Assembly: GCA_946807835.1 (NCBI GenBank)
Contig: OX327704.1
Span: 806,001 to 870,000 of the forward strand
From: Ailanthus altissimus
Lineage: Eukaryota > Streptophyta > Magnoliopsida > Sapindales > Simaroubaceae
Reading direction: 5' to 3'
DNA: 64,000 nucleotides
The translations under genes were made by a program, and so were the position numbers. How positions within the stretch are numbered: the stretch's first letter is position 1; each line of letters starts with the position of its first letter. Of the stretch, positions 23,150 through 36,408 are shown piece after piece. The notes under the pieces are model-generated. The model did not search any database, had not been told where the DNA came from, and saw only the letters and a list, made by a program, of their open reading frames with translations.

Positions 23150-24800
23150 AATCATTAAATTCCAATAGGTTAGAAAAATAATTTCCTCTTTAAAAGATAA
23201 ATTAATAATGTGTGCTCCTTTTGTAGATCTTCTAGTAGAAGCTTCATAGACAAGCACACAACCCATATAATTAGAGTAAGAATGAGAGGGTCAAATTTGT
23301 GATTCAGGGCAAAAGAACTTCTAGCATCAGCAAGCCACACATTGCCACCAGGGATAGTCTAAAGCTTAAACGAAAGGAGCTAATCAATTACACAGAAGAC
23401 ACCACTTCATTAAGAGAGTTCTATTCGATGTTAAGGGATCTGATGATTGGATTTTGGTTGTCGATCACCCTCATTTGAATAATAAGGATTTGGCTTTGCA
23501 ACTTGACTTAGGGTTGTTAACTACTAGTGTAGGACTAAATGAGCAAGTTTTATCTTATGAATTTCTAATTGCTGCTCTTGTTAATCCTTAGGGCTATTGA
23601 TCTCGATGATAACCTTAAGCTGGAATGTACGAAGGTTGGGCAACCCGTGTATATTCCACATCCTGTGCACCTTGGTGTAGAAACATTGCCCAGATGTGAT
23701 CTTCCTAATGGAAACTTGTGCTTACAGACAAAGATTAGAGGATCTCTAAGTTAAATTTGGTTGTGTAAGTAAACGTGTTGTTTAAAGAGTTGCTTGTGGT
23801 GGTAGCTTGGTGTTACTGTGGATAGATAAGTTGGATATTTCCCTCCTGTCTTATTCTCATTTCATATTGATGTCATTGTTATAGGACTAAAGAAAAAATG
23901 GCTTTTACAAGCTTTTATGGTCACCCTAAAACTTCTTAGTGTGTCTATTTTTGGACACTTCTAAGGCGACTGTATTCTTTTTCTACTCTTCCTTAGGTGT
24001 ATTGAGGAGATTTTAATGATATTTTTAAGAGTTCAAAGAAATATGGTGGCATTTCTTGAGCTCCCTATCTTATGTAAAATTTCAGGAACATTATTAATGA
24101 TTATGCTATATTAGAAATTTAATTCAAAGAGTCCATGATATGATAGGGATGACCTAAGAGACTTTATTTAGGAAATACTTGACATAATGTTTTGCTCTTT
24201 CTTATGGCATTGTTTTTTCTCTAATGCCTTTGTGCGATATTTAGATTTTTGGGGGTCTAATCATCGGCTGCTTCTTTTAGTTATTGCAAAATCTAGAACA
24301 CCTCTTGGAAGAAAATTATCTCAATATCATCATAGTATATTCTATTTTGAGAAAGCTTAGGTTGACAAGGAGGAATGTAGACATCTTATCTCTAAGGGAT
24401 GGTCCTAACACACGACTTTTATTGATTCAGTATGTGGAAATTTACTGCATATTAGGTCTAGGCTTAGGAAGTGGAACTTGACTCATTTCTTAAAATTTAA
24501 ATTTGAGATAATAAGAAAAGCTTCTTTTAGGGGCTTTAAATAAGTGAGTGGATGCACAAACTTTACAAGATATTACAAAGGTTCAAAAATCTTTGGATGC
24601 TCTGTTGTATAAAGAGAAGATCTATTGGAGACAATGTTCAAGGATACAATGACTTTAGGCAAGGGATAAAAATTTGCAATTCCTTCATTTTAAGGCATCT
24701 AGTTATAGAAAGAAAAAGTCTATTTTTGGGATTCTAGACAGAGATGGAGTTTGGCTAATAAGGAACGAATTACAAAGACCTTTGTTGAGTACTTTTCTAA
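23150..24800 (+). pseudogene. LINE endonuclease (APE-type) remnant
   Basis: In mixed plus-strand frames: FYGHPK near 23,910, a LLRRL-like block near 23,960, GDFND near 24,010, KYGG near 24,040, HRLLLL near 24,265 (the SDH(R/C)P(L/I)LL histidine block, here with flanking changes) and FEKAWL near 24,345. The order is that of the APE-like endonuclease that nicks target DNA for LINE insertion. Stops throughout. Confidence 0.78.
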
Positions 24801-24889
24801 CATCTTCACCTCATCTAATCTAAATAAGTTAGAGATTGATTTAGTTTTCTTGTGTGGAGTTATGATTATTCAAACAACATTTTTAATGG

Positions 24890-26330
24890 TTAGATTCCCC
24901 ATTCCAAGTTAATGAGATTCACAAAGTAGTATCTCACATGTACCCCACAAAAGCTCATGGCAAATATGGTATATCTGACTTATTCTACTAGAAAATTTGG
25001 GATATTATTGGTTCATATATTTGTAGAGTGTGCTTGGGTTTTTTTAATAATGGCAATGACCTCGGGAATGTTAATGAAACCTTTATCACTTTGATACTTA
25101 AAGTCAATGAGCCCAAATTATGTTCGAATTTTCATTTGATTAACCTTTGTAATGTCATTTACAAGATTATTGCAAAGGCGATAGCGAACAGACTGCGTTA
25201 TATTATAGATGAGGTGATTTTTAACTCTTATAGTGTTTTCATCCAAGGGCGTCTAATCATAAACATTGCAATATTTGGTTTTGAATGTCTCCTTGCTGTT
25301 AAACAAAAACATTTTGCTGGGAAATACTAGCCCTTGAAATTAGATATGTCTAAGGCATGTGACAGAGTTGAATAACAGTTTTTGCTAGCTATAATGAGTA
25401 GACTGGGTTTTTCAAATTATTAGTGCCAGAATATCTATCAGTGTATCTCTTGTGTATCATATTTTGTGGTTATAAACAGTGTGCCACGGGGTAACATCTC
25501 TTCTTCTAGAGGTATTCGTTGGGGTGATCTTCTTTCCTCTTACTTGCTTTTTTTTTTATGCAGAAGGTCTCTCTACTCTTCTCAATTCTGTTGAATGATA
25601 TGGTGACTTGAGCGATCTAAGTTGTGGAATTCATGGTCTAACAATTACCCATTTATTCTTTTCTGATGATAGTCTGTTATTTACTAGGGCATTTGTAAAT
25701 GATTGCATTATGGTCAAGGAGATCTTGCATTCTTATGAGCTTGCATCTAGATAATAGATTAACAGCTAGAAATTGTCAATCTGTTTTGATAAATATATTT
25801 CGGTAGAGATCGTTGCTCAGCTTACTTAGTGCCTTGGAGTGGCTCAAGTTCCTAACCACCGTAAATATCTGGGTCTTCCTTGTGTCTCTAGCAAGAACAT
25901 ACAGAATTATTTTGCTGCTATTAAAGAAAAAGTGTAGAACAAATTGAAGGGTTGAAAGATGAATATTTTTTTAGCTAGTGGTTAAGAGACTCTTCTTAAA
26001 GCAGTGATTCAGGTAATACCAACTTATGTAATAAACTTGTTCAGGCTCTTGAAGAACCTAATTAAGAAAATTCAAAGACTTTGTGCCAAATTCTTTTGGG
26101 TTAGTGTTAAGAATAAACCAAAAATACATTGGTGTTCTTGGGAAATGTTATGTCATCACAAGAAAGATGGTGGTCTTGAGTTTAGGGAGTTAAACTCCTT
26201 CACTCAATGGTGGCGAGAACTCTGCAAAATATTTATTGCTCTATCGCATCTTTTTTGTAGGCATTTCCTAGGCAATCTAATTCTTTGGTTTGAAAAAGTA
26301 TTCTTTGAGGGAGAAACTTGCTTATAAAGG
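24890..26330 (+). pseudogene. LINE reverse transcriptase remnant
   Basis: A clean open stretch at 25,028-25,330 has VNETFITLILKVNEP, NFHLINLCNVIYKIIAK and ANRLRYIID...FIQGRLI, the first RT blocks of plant L1. Then come DMSKACDRVE (25,350), RGIRWGDLLSSYLL (25,510), LFFSDDSLLF (25,660; the catalytic box is normally FADDSLLF) and KYLGLP (25,865). The frame at 26,004-26,327 holds the thumb and tail (MIQVIPTYVINLF, KIHWCSWEMLCHHKKDGGL). Internal stops at several sites make it inactive. Confidence 0.9.
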
Positions 26331-26339
26331 GGCTTCGAT

Positions 26340-27245
26340 GGCGCATTTGTGATGGCTCATTTGTTTCGATCTATCATGACTAAAGGCTCCCTTACCTCCT
26401 TTTTCTTTAAGAATTCCTTGCCTCATAGAATTCCAGATAATTCCTTGATGGCTGATCTCCTTCTCCCATCGGGTTTCTCAAACCATGACCTAGTTCATGG
26501 CTCTTTCTCTGAAGAAAAATGTGACTTAATCTTATGTATGCCATGCTCATCAACTTTGAGTCAATAGAGCGACTCTTACATGTAGAATTTCTATAGACAT
26601 GGACATTTTACTATCAAAAGAGGTTATTTCTTATCTCATGTTTTTTACTATACTTCATCTAGTAATGGTAATGCCTTTTCCCATTCCTGGTGGCAATGCT
26701 TGTAGAGTATGCAGTTCTACTATCGAAGATTAAACATTGTATTAAAAGATTTACACATGGCTGGATCCCTACATTTGCTAACCTCTAAAGACACAATACT
26801 CTTATTGATGTTTATTTATGCTCAAAATATAATGCGGTTATCTAGTATAGATTCAAGTGTCAATTCCAAAGCATTCCTTAGTGACTGATCTTCTTCTCCC
26901 ATTGGGTTCCTCAAACCATGACCTAGTTCATGGCTCTTTCTCTAAAGAAGAATGTGACTTAATCTTATGTATGCCACGCTCACCAACTTGGAGTCAATAG
27001 AGCGACTTTTACATGTGGAATTTTTATAGGCATGAACATTTTACTGTCAAAAGAGGTTTTTTCTTATCTCATGTTTTTTACTATACTTCATCTAGTAATG
27101 GTAATGCCTTTTCCCACTTTTGGTGGCAATGCCTATAGAGTATACAGTTCTACTGTCGAAGATCAAACATTGTATTGAAAGATTTACACATGGCTGGATC
27201 TTTATATTTGCTAACCTCTAAAGACACAATACTCTTATTGATGTC
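26340..27245 (+). pseudogene. LINE RT zinc-binding tail, duplicated
   Basis: It corresponds to the zf-RVT region between RT and RNase H. The frame at 26,349-26,567 carries the NSLMADLLLPSGF start of this region (normally V.DLI...W). Most of it appears twice because of the 433-bp tandem duplication described separately. Confidence 0.72.
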
Positions 27246-27300
27246 TATTTATGCTCAAAATATAATGCGGTTATCTAGTATAGATTGAAGTGTCAATTCC
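26435..27300 (+). repeat. 433-bp tandem duplication across a LINE/LTR junction
   Basis: Two units, 26,435-26,867 and 26,868-27,300, differ at only a few per cent of positions. Each holds about 380 bp of LINE followed by about 50 bp of the Athila-like LTR (TGCTCAAAATATAATGCGG at 26,819 and at 27,252). The junction itself was therefore copied after the LTR element had inserted. Confidence 0.93.
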
Positions 27301-28805
27301 ACGAGAAGCTTTCGAAAAAATAGGTTAACGAATTAAAAATATTAAAACAGTAAAGGTAGAGAAAAATAAATGTGAGATTATGTGGATAAGATAGAATTGA
27401 ATATAAATTAAGGGAAAAGTCTATGATAATGTAAGCAAGGCTCCGAGAATCACTAATATGCTTAATAAATCTACTATATATTTTCCTTCAATAATTACAA
27501 CTCAATTAAAAGTTTCACATCCCAAACAATAAATTTAAAGATATGTATAATATAGCACATTTGATAATAAATGTATTTGATGTGAAAAATCTTTTTTCAA
27601 ACAATATCAACAAACCATGTTCATCTATACAAGTTATCTAAGATCGACAATATATTATTTTGACAATATTCCAGTAAAAGATCAACTTGAATATCAAGCA
27701 ATTTTTGTTTTTATAAGTTATCCAAAATCAACAATATATCCATTGATAATATTGCAGAAAAGAAAAACTTATAAAATGATGTCACCAGTAACAATTATAT
27801 TTCAACAATAATCACATAAAGAAAGCATAACTGAAAATATATAATACATAAGTATTATAATAGATAAGAGTTTAAACACAAACAAACTTACAAACATTGT
27901 AGCTCTTAACAAAGAATCAAAGTCTAGAAATAGATTTATTATACATAGAATTTCATCTCTAGCCTTGTCAAAAACTTTAGCCTAGCTTACAATTTATTCT
28001 TATGAATATTAAAGGAAAGTATTTGAGAGAATTGTAAGACATGAAAAACATCCATTAGCCTTCTAAAGGTATCCTTATATAAGCAATGAATGGGAACATA
28101 TTTAGTATGACTTCAATTAACACCATTTTCGGCCACCATCACCTTCACCTAATTACAGAACTTTTTTTATAATAGAGATGATCAATGTAGCCTTACGATG
28201 CACAAGAAAGTTATATAATTTTGTCTTCTCTTTTTATAGGCACCAATTTATACAATTTGGATTAGTATCCTAAGAGATATGGTCAAAATACCAAAGCCGC
28301 GTCAAATTTCAACTAACAACTCTGTTGTCAATTTACAACCCAATTTGAACTATGATAACGATGGTGTTGGACTTTGGTGTCAACCAAAGAGTTATAGATA
28401 ATTGACTCAGAATTTTACATCTTTAAAAATTATACTAATTTGATACGTATTTTGTGAAATACGATTCAAATATGGGAGATGGGTTTAGCTAAGCAAATGT
28501 TATAATTTAGTTCTGTTTTAACCCAATTTTGGCCCATTAAATATTAAATTTGATTTTTTGACTGTCCTTCAAGTTTCTTTAAGATTGAGTCATGCAGGTT
28601 CAAGTTCAAGAATTTCTATATTTCAAGTTCTACATTGGGAGTTGTCTATTTTGCTAAACCTATGCTAATAATATTCATTAATCACAATTTATACATCACA
28701 CTTTATTTCAAATTTTAAAATAAGAAAGTGCTAAAATTAGTGGCATTCTAAATGTCAAATGGTAACTAAATCTCTTAATGAATATGTATTTTAATGTGCT
28801 CATCA
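27246..28805 (-). repeat. 3' LTR of the Athila-like element
   Basis: About 1,560 bp. On the element strand it begins TGATGAGCAC and ends TTTTGAGCATAAATA. Copies are at 36,409-37,797, 37,798-39,370 and, inverted, 42,944-44,499. Confidence 0.92.
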
Positions 28806-31580
28806 TAGACCCCAACCAACTTATTGCTAGTCCCTAGCAATTCAAGTGAAAATGGAATATGCAAAATTACCTAAATATTTCAAACAAAAAGTCAGCTTAA
28901 GATCACTATTACTATTAAGGTTTTTTAAATCATAACTTCCAAAATTATATGTGTGTGAACTAAGCCGTAACCTTCTTATCACAAACTACAACATATATAA
29001 CCTTGAGAATTTCTACAAATAAAAGCCTCAACTCCATATCCTTATAGGTGTATGACTTTTTAAATGTTAGAATTTCTCTCACAGAGTTGGAAAACAGTTA
29101 AACACTCAAGAAAAATCTAATTTTAAGGATAAACATACAAACTAACATTGATCCAAAGATAAGAAAAACAATCATTTAGAAATAAATCATTCTTGGCACG
29201 CATTAGCTTTAGGACTTCAATTGTCTTGTGAGAATAATATAAATTTAGTTTGGTGAGAAAACTGCATTACAAAATATTTGTCTTCTAAAATTGAATGAAG
29301 ACGTTATTAAAATGAATTGATTCTTTTTTTTCTTTTTTTGTGTTTTGCTTTTCATTTTTTTGTATTATTTTTTAAGAATACAAGGAAGCATTACAAAATA
29401 AAAAACAGTTTCTCACCAAAATATATTATACACAATTTGGAAATTCACTTTAAATTTTTCTTCAACTATACAACCAACTTATTCTTTAATTCAAATAATA
29501 TCATTCTAAATAAAAATTAGCCAATTCAAAAGATCAATGAAAGTTTGTATGCTGTCTGCTCAACCATTTTACTTACTCACAAAAGATATGTGAGATAAAA
29601 AAAATACACTTAAACATGAAAATTCTCTTGGCTATATATGTTGAATCATCCATCTTACTACAAGGCTTAACATTATGCTCAAAACAATTTTGAAAGTCAT
29701 TATTTAATAACCTAAATAGAAGCAGTGACTCAAACTATATAATTTAAAAATCACACATAGGTAGAAAAGCAAATTCCATTATACAAAAACTACCAAGACT
29801 ATATGCAATAAACAATAATGCATGAAATTTAAACCAAGATAACAAGAAGTTAGTTAAAATATATTTTAAAAGTTAAAAAAAAACTTTTTACTTTGCTATT
29901 CTTAATTTAATTTGATCTAGAATGCATCTTAAGAGTTTAAAAATAAACTCTTTACTCTGCCATTTTGATCAAATTAGTATGTTAGACCCCATCATTTATT
30001 TGAATTTTTTTTTGAATGCAAAATATAACTTATATCTACTATCCTTCCCTCTCCTCTCCAAACTAGATTGAAACATTGTCCTTAAAGTTTAAATAAAAAG
30101 AAATAAAGTATAGAAAACATTATCTGAAATGTCAATTATGCAAAAGAAACAAACCTAAAAGACACTTAAGTAAATATAAACTAAAATGATGAAGCTAATA
30201 AACAAAAACTAAAAACAATTTACAAACAAAATGTCAGATCCAGTTTTCGCTCATTGTAGCCCACTGACCCATCTATTTGAGTTTTTGCTGGGTCAAATTC
30301 ATAGGTAAGTGCCTGTAATTTATCAATCAATTCATTCACATTAGTAGTAGAAACAAAGATCTGTCGCACCGAATGTGAAATAAAATTATGTTCCAAACCT
30401 TGATCAAGAAAACAATGTATGTAATTAAAATAGTTATTGACATTCAACAAACCTACAAGTTTTCGATGGATATTCACCTGGGTCTAAGAGGTAATTTGAA
30501 AATTTTCTTCTAAGGTGTCAAAATCACCTGGTACTATATTTATGAAAATGAAGAAAATGAGTTATTGTATTTATAGAGTACTAAATAATAATGTTGATTT
30601 TGGTAACCCATCAATTTTTCATAAGAGAGTTGAAAATAGAACACAATAATTCAAAGATAATGACACATATGCATTATTCAACTAATAAGATATCTATATG
30701 AGTAGCCCTATTGTTTATTAAAAAAAATTTGAATTAAGACACATGCGTATCTATTAGGTAGTTATGATTGTGATTCACATCTTTCTCTGGTTTTACATCT
30801 AGTAATGGCTTAAACGCCATCTATAGGTCAAGGATAGGCTTCCCATCTAACTTTTTTATAAATCGACACACAGGGCCTTTTTGAGTTAGGTTCTCGAGAT
30901 TATATCGTTGATGTTCATTTTTAAATTTCTTCCATAAATTAAGAAGTTCACATTGCACGAATGATATGTCTCAAGAGTCACTAGAATATCATCCAAATGC
31001 TCCTTACTCAGTCCATGCTTAATGAACTAAATTTTATCTTTTCAATTTCTAAATGCAAATTCTAAAGAACGACAACTTCTGTTACAATTCCATTGAGCAT
31101 ATTTATGATAGACTTGTAACCTTTTTGCTCTTCACCTTTTAGCATAAGATCTTCTTCTAAGACCACGTATAAAAGAAACAAAATCATTTGCAGACTTACC
31201 AAATAATCAAACCTTGGCTTTGATTAACCAATGAATATCTATAAGGATATTCCTCAATATTGATAGCCTTAGTTCAAACTGTACTTTGTAAATGTTAAGT
31301 ATAGCATTTTGAGGTAGTGAAGGAAAATATTTTAAAAGGTTGGCAAGAATTATATCCATTTTAAACTAATAAGAAGAAAAAGAGAATGGATGAATGTATG
31401 GTTTGGGGGAATTAAGAAACTAACTTTAATAGCCATGGAGTACCGTATTGGCCATTTGACATGGAAAATAAAATCATACATAAAAGGAAAAAGTACAGAA
31501 GAAATAAAAGCAAATAAAATAAAAATATATAAATATAAATATGTACAAAATATAAAATATGGTACAGAGAGATTGAACCT
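28806..31580 (-). other. 3' internal region of the Athila-like element
   Basis: It starts with a purine-rich GTTGGTTGGGGTCTA (element strand, 28,806-28,820), which fits a polypurine tract beside the LTR. At 30,045-30,095 lies AAACATTGTCCTTA with CTCTCCTCTCCAAAC, the same conserved motif as at 15,190. A minus frame at 30,220-30,477 (85 codons) and scattered runs near 30,800-31,270 (GPVCRFIKKLDGKPILDL) are coding-like but not recognised. This is where integrase and env-like genes would be expected. Confidence 0.6.
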
Positions 31581-31582
31581 AA

Positions 31583-33214
31583 TCAAGCATGATAGACAGG
31601 ATCCACAAGAGGGATCTCATCTAGGTATATAGAGTTATCTATCTTTTTCATATAATTTTTCAACTGATGTACATTCATTTTGAAAATTCGCCCATCAGTG
31701 AGGTCATTGAACTCAAGGTAGGAAAAATGATCTGTGACGAAATTTTTTACACACTTCTTGTATTTAATGGTTAGATTAAATTCTTGCAAAAGAATGATTC
31801 ACCTAATTAGACGAGCTTTAGCATACTTCTTAGAAAGAAGGTACTTAAAGGCCAAGTGGTTAGTAAAATTAATAATAGGTGAACCAATCAAATAAGAACG
31901 AAATTTGTCAAAGGTAAAAACAACAACTAATAGTTCTTTTTCAGTAGTAGAATAATTCATTTGAGTATCATTCAAAGTTTTGCTAGCATAATAGATAACA
32001 AAGGATTTCTCATCCCTTAGTTGCCCAAGAACTACTCCTACACCATAGTTACTTGCGTTACACATAATCTTAAATAGGAGGTTCCAATTCAGTGATTACA
32101 TGATGAGAGCGGTGGTGAGTTTGACAATAAGTGTTCGGAATGCCTCATCACGCTCTTGTGTCCATATGAATTCAACATCTTTTAGTAGATAGTTACACAA
32201 TTATCTAGATATGGAAAAAAAATTTATATAAAATTCCCGTAAAAGCTAGCATGTCCTAGAAAAAATCGGACATCTTTTACTGTTTTTGGGCATAGGTAAT
32301 TAGAGATCAATTTGATTTTGGCATTATCAACCTCTATCCCTTTTTTAGATACAATATGCCCCAAAAAGATTCTTGAAAATATTATGCAGTGGCATTTCTC
32401 CCAATTTAGCAAAAGTTCTTCTCCTTTACACCTACTCAAAATAACTTTTAAGTTAAGTAAACATGAATCAAATGAATCACCAAAAATAATCAAATCATCC
32501 ATAAAAACTTTCATGCATTTTTCAACAATATCAGAGAAAATACTCAGGATATAACGTTGAAAAATAACTGATGCATTACATTATCCAAATGAAATTCTAC
32601 GAAAAGCATAAGTACCAAAAGGGCATGTAAAAGTATTTTTTTCTTTATCTTTTATAACTATCTCAATCTGGTAGTATCCTAAATACCCATTAAGAAAGCA
32701 ATAAAAGGGATGACTAACTACACGTTCTAAGATTTAGTCGAGAAAAGGCAATGAAAAATAGTATTTCATAGTGGTTATGTTTAGTTTCCTATAATCAATA
32801 CACATTCGCCAGCCGTTCACTACCCTAATTAGAACTAAGTATCCCATTCTCATTTTTCACAACAGTAACCCCAGATTTCTTAGGAACTACTTGAGTCAGA
32901 CTTACTTATTGACTATCAGAAATTAGGTAGATTATACCCGCATTTAATAGTTTCAATATCTCTTTCTTTACCACTTCTTTTATTGTTGGGTTAAGTCTTC
33001 CTTGGGGGTCTTTATAGGGTTGGGCACCTTCCTCTAAATGAATTCTCTGCGAGCTTATTAATAGAGAAATACCTTTAATAATAGTTATGGTCCAACCTAG
33101 CACAGACTTATGTTCTTGTAATAATTTTATCAATATTTTCTTTTGTTCAGCACTAAGTTCAGAAAAAATGATAATTGGAAAGGCATCACTTGGTCTTGAG
33201 AATGCGTTTTTCAA
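31583..33214 (-). pseudogene. Athila-like RT and RNase H remnant
   Basis: RT starts at 32,906-33,214 (LSAEQKKILIKLLQEHKSVLGWT). The catalytic box VFMDDLIIFG and the following GHIVSKKGIEVDNAKI block lie at 32,224-32,514. RNase H is at 31,799-32,065 (CNASNYGVGVVLGQ, YASKTLND, YSTTEKELLVVVFTFDKF; the first catalytic Asp of CDAS is Asn). The frame 31,583-31,789 is the end of RNase H (VTDHFSYL). Between 32,520 and 32,900 the fingers and palm are present in broken frames. Confidence 0.9.
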
Positions 33215-33464
33215 ACCTTTGGGTAGTGAAAAAAGCTGAACTATGGTGTTTCGAGATTTGATGATTTCGGTCTCTCATTCCCTCGTGCAACTCTTCAAAG
33301 CATGGCTACCAAAATTGAGTCTCTTTATCCTGTAAGTCAAAAATACTAAATACATCAGTTGTATCATCAGGATAATGCAATTCTTGAAAATCAGAATTGA
33401 AGAGGCTTTCTAAAGAATCAGTGTAATGATTTTTTATAAGCCTCATCCGCTACAAGTATGTTTA

Positions 33465-33725
33465 TCATATATGAATGATAACATTCGTCTTCCTCTCGTG
33501 GTTACTTACTAATGTAGAAAATTTCACCTCAAAAGTTATATTCTCAAATGATAGTTTCATTAGACCATTTTTACAATTAATAAGAGTTTTAGCAGTGGTA
33601 AGAAAAGGTCTCCCTAAAATAAGAGGGATTTTAGACTCTATATTAACCACAGAATAAGTATCTAAAATAAGAAATTCAATAAGGTAAGAAAATTTATCAA
33701 TTTGTAACATTACATCTTCCACCAT
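33465..33725 (-). pseudogene. Athila-like aspartic protease remnant
   Basis: It carries VEDVMLQIDKFSYLIEF, then IPLILGRPFLTTAKTLI, the typical VPLILGRPFLAT signature of Athila protease domains, and a KLSFENITFEV block. The active-site Asp block lies upstream in another frame, so the domain is incomplete as read. Confidence 0.85.
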
Positions 33726-34689
33726 TCCTTGTGGTTTCTTGATTGATCGGTCAGTTAATTATAGGACTACAGATATAGGTTTAATCTCACCAAGTCTCAA
33801 TTACAAGTAAACAGAGTAAGACATCAAATTTACACTTGCTTCTAAGTCCAACAACGCTTGACCAAACTCATGTATCCCAATTTGACAAAACAATGTGGGA
33901 CATTTTGGGTTCTTATACTTGGGTAGTGTCTTTTATTCAATCATTGCACTTACCTGTTCTACCAAAAATACAGTTTTCTTTACATGGTATTTTCTTTTGA
34001 TACTGTACAGAATCTTGATGACTGTAGCATAAGCTAAAACTTGTTTAATCACATACTATAAAGGAATATTAATCTTAACTTGTTTCAAGTGTTCTAAAAT
34101 CTCACCTTGAATTTTTAAATTTTTCCCAACATGTCAAAGAGCTTGGGGAAAAAGCACTGGGATTAAAAATTTATTTTTAGGCTCTTTTTAACTGTGACCT
34201 CTTTTTCAAGGGGGGCATATTTACTACTCGTGGTTGTATTAGTTGAAGCAGTAAGCTCACTCACAATCTTATAACTTCAAGTAGTGATGATATTGACTTC
34301 TTTGAGTTTTTGCATTAGAAATAGAGGCTTCTGTCATGAATTGTCCTTTTGGAATGGATTAAGGTTGAGACAGAAACCTACCTTGCTTTTGTACAGTTAA
34401 GGCACTAGTCAACTTAATGATTTGACTCTTGATTTCTTTATTTTTATGCACCACATGTGCAAGAACTGTTTCAAATTTATTGTTAGTCTTACTTTGTACC
34501 TCCATAAATGCTTGTAATATGTCCTCTAAAGGACACTTAGTTGGTTGTGCATTATATTGAGGAGCGCATAAGACTTAAGTGCTTGTTATTCTTATTTTCA
34601 ATAGTTTTTGGCTTGCTGGTCAGATTTCTAACTGAAAGTTGGGTGATTTCTCCAGCCAGGTTTGTAGGTTTTAGAGTATGGTGAATAAG

Positions 34690-35640
34690 GCTTCTTGTAA
34701 TCCCTAGGGCATTACATTATTTTTCATATATCCCTATCATCTCACTATAAGTAGGGCAATCCTGAGCTAAGTGTTCCATTCCTCCACAGACAAAACAAAC
34801 ATCATGTAACTCAATTCTAGCAACCATGTGGGTGACCCTTCTTTCTTTGGTTTTCAAGGTCTTTAACTCTCTAGTTAATACTTCTAATTGGGCTTTAAGG
34901 CTATCCTCTTCCCTAAGATGGAAAACTCTACTAGGTTGTAACCTATTTGTGCTTTTAATAGCATTAGGTTCAATCCATATATAGGCTTTTTCGGCTAAGT
35001 CATTAAGAAATTCTATGACTTCCTTAGGATCTTTATGAAGAAGCTCCCTATTATATATCATCTCAACAAATTGGCGCTCTCTAATTGTGAGTCCCTCGTA
35101 GAAATAGCTAACTAACTGCCAATTTTCATACCCATGTAAGGGCATAAATTTAACAACACTTTAAACTTTTCCCAATTTTGATACAAAGTTTCACTATCTT
35201 TTTGGGATAAGGAAGAAATTTTCCTATTCAATCCATTAGTTTTGTATTGTATGAAGTATTTATTAAAAAATGCTTAGGTCATTTCTGCCCAGTTCCTACA
35301 AACCTCGGCCTTAAATAGCATAACCAACTCTTTCCTTTGTTTTTCAGAGAAAAAGAAAAAAAAACAAATTAAGCCGAACAGTGTCTATAGTTTCAGGTTG
35401 GCTATGGAAGGTGGCCACTACCTCTTCAAATTTTCTAACATGTACATAAGAATTTTCACTATCTAGACAATGAAAAGTGAATAGAAATTGTATCATTCCA
35501 AGTTTAAAATCCAATTGTGGTGTATTAGATGAAAATATAATGCATGATGGTGTGACTATGTTAGTAGGATGCAAGTAATATTTTAGAGTCCTAACAGAGT
35601 TATCCCCATGTTGGTTCATTGTGTTGGATTTATAAGATGA
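34690..35640 (-). pseudogene. Athila-like gag remnant
   Basis: 35,344-35,619 has the gag start (RTLKYYLHPTNIVTPSCII, FHCLDSENSYVHVRKFEEV, then TIDTVRLNLFFFLF). 34,717-35,145 has the rest (GYENWQLVSYFYEGL, EFLNDLAEKAY) and a zinc knuckle CFVCGGMEHLAQDC with all ligands. The stretch 35,150-35,340 joins them in other frames. It is the best preserved gag in the window. Confidence 0.9.
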
Positions 35641-35741
35641 ACTAGATGGTGAATTCTCTTATATTACAAATTGTGGTGGTGGTTCTAGTTCTACTTCTCT
35701 TACAAATCTTTCTCGTTCGTCTTTAAGTCGATACATACATC

Positions 35742-36380
35742 TTAATAATTTTTTTTCTTACTTTTTTTAAAGGAAACTCTTAAGGAAAAAAAAGAAGTGA
35801 ATAAAAGAAAAGAAAATAAGTTAGGTGGTAAAATCAACCATGAAATATAAATAAAATACAAGAAGAAATGAAAATAGTTAGGTGGTAAAACCAACCATGA
35901 AAAATGAAATAAAAAGTAACAAATGAACAATAAAAAAATAAACTAAATTAGATAGAAAAATAAACCATAATAAGTAAAGGAAGAAAATAAAGAGAACTAG
36001 GTCATAGAACCAACGATAAAACATAAAATAAAATACAACAAATTAACGGAAAAAAAAACTGTAAAATACAACAAATTAACAAAAGAAAATAAAATATAAC
36101 AAATGAACAAAAAAATAAACGTAAAATACAATAAATGAATAAAAGAAAATAAACTATAAAAATATAACAAATGAATATAAGAAAAAATAAATAAGTTAGG
36201 TGGTAGAACCAACCATGAAAAATTAAATAAAAAATAATAAAATAAATTAGATGGTAGAACCAACCATTCAAGAGAGAAAATAAATTACAACATAAGAGAA
36301 AATTTTAAGAAGCAAAATTGTACAAAGAATAGTAAATGTCTATAGTTACCATTTTAGTATTGATAAACGCAACCTAGTAC
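35742..36380 (-). repeat. Leader of the Athila-like element with repeated motif
   Basis: Very A-rich on the plus strand. The phrase TAGGTGGTAGAACCAACCAT occurs in variant form near 35,822, 35,878, 35,947, 35,999, 36,197 and 36,248. GGTGGT..AACCAACC can fold back on itself. Between them stand variants of AAATACAACAAATGAACAAA. Long open frames here on the minus strand come from the T-rich composition. Confidence 0.72.
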
Positions 36381-36382
36381 GC

Positions 36383-36403
36383 CTCCCTGGCAACAACCCC
36401 AAA
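36383..36403 (-). other. Primer binding site of the Athila-like element
   Basis: The element strand reads TTTGGGGTTGTTGCCAGGGA, a decayed form of the Athila TTTGGCGCCGTTGCCGGGGA. It stands just inside the LTR at 36,409. Confidence 0.82.
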
Positions 36404-36408
36404 TTTTT

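Noticed and set aside
35997..36271. Two overlapping 88-89 codon minus-strand frames, hydrophobic
   Set aside because: They read the A/T-rich leader repeats of the Athila-like element; the F/Y/L-rich product is a composition effect.
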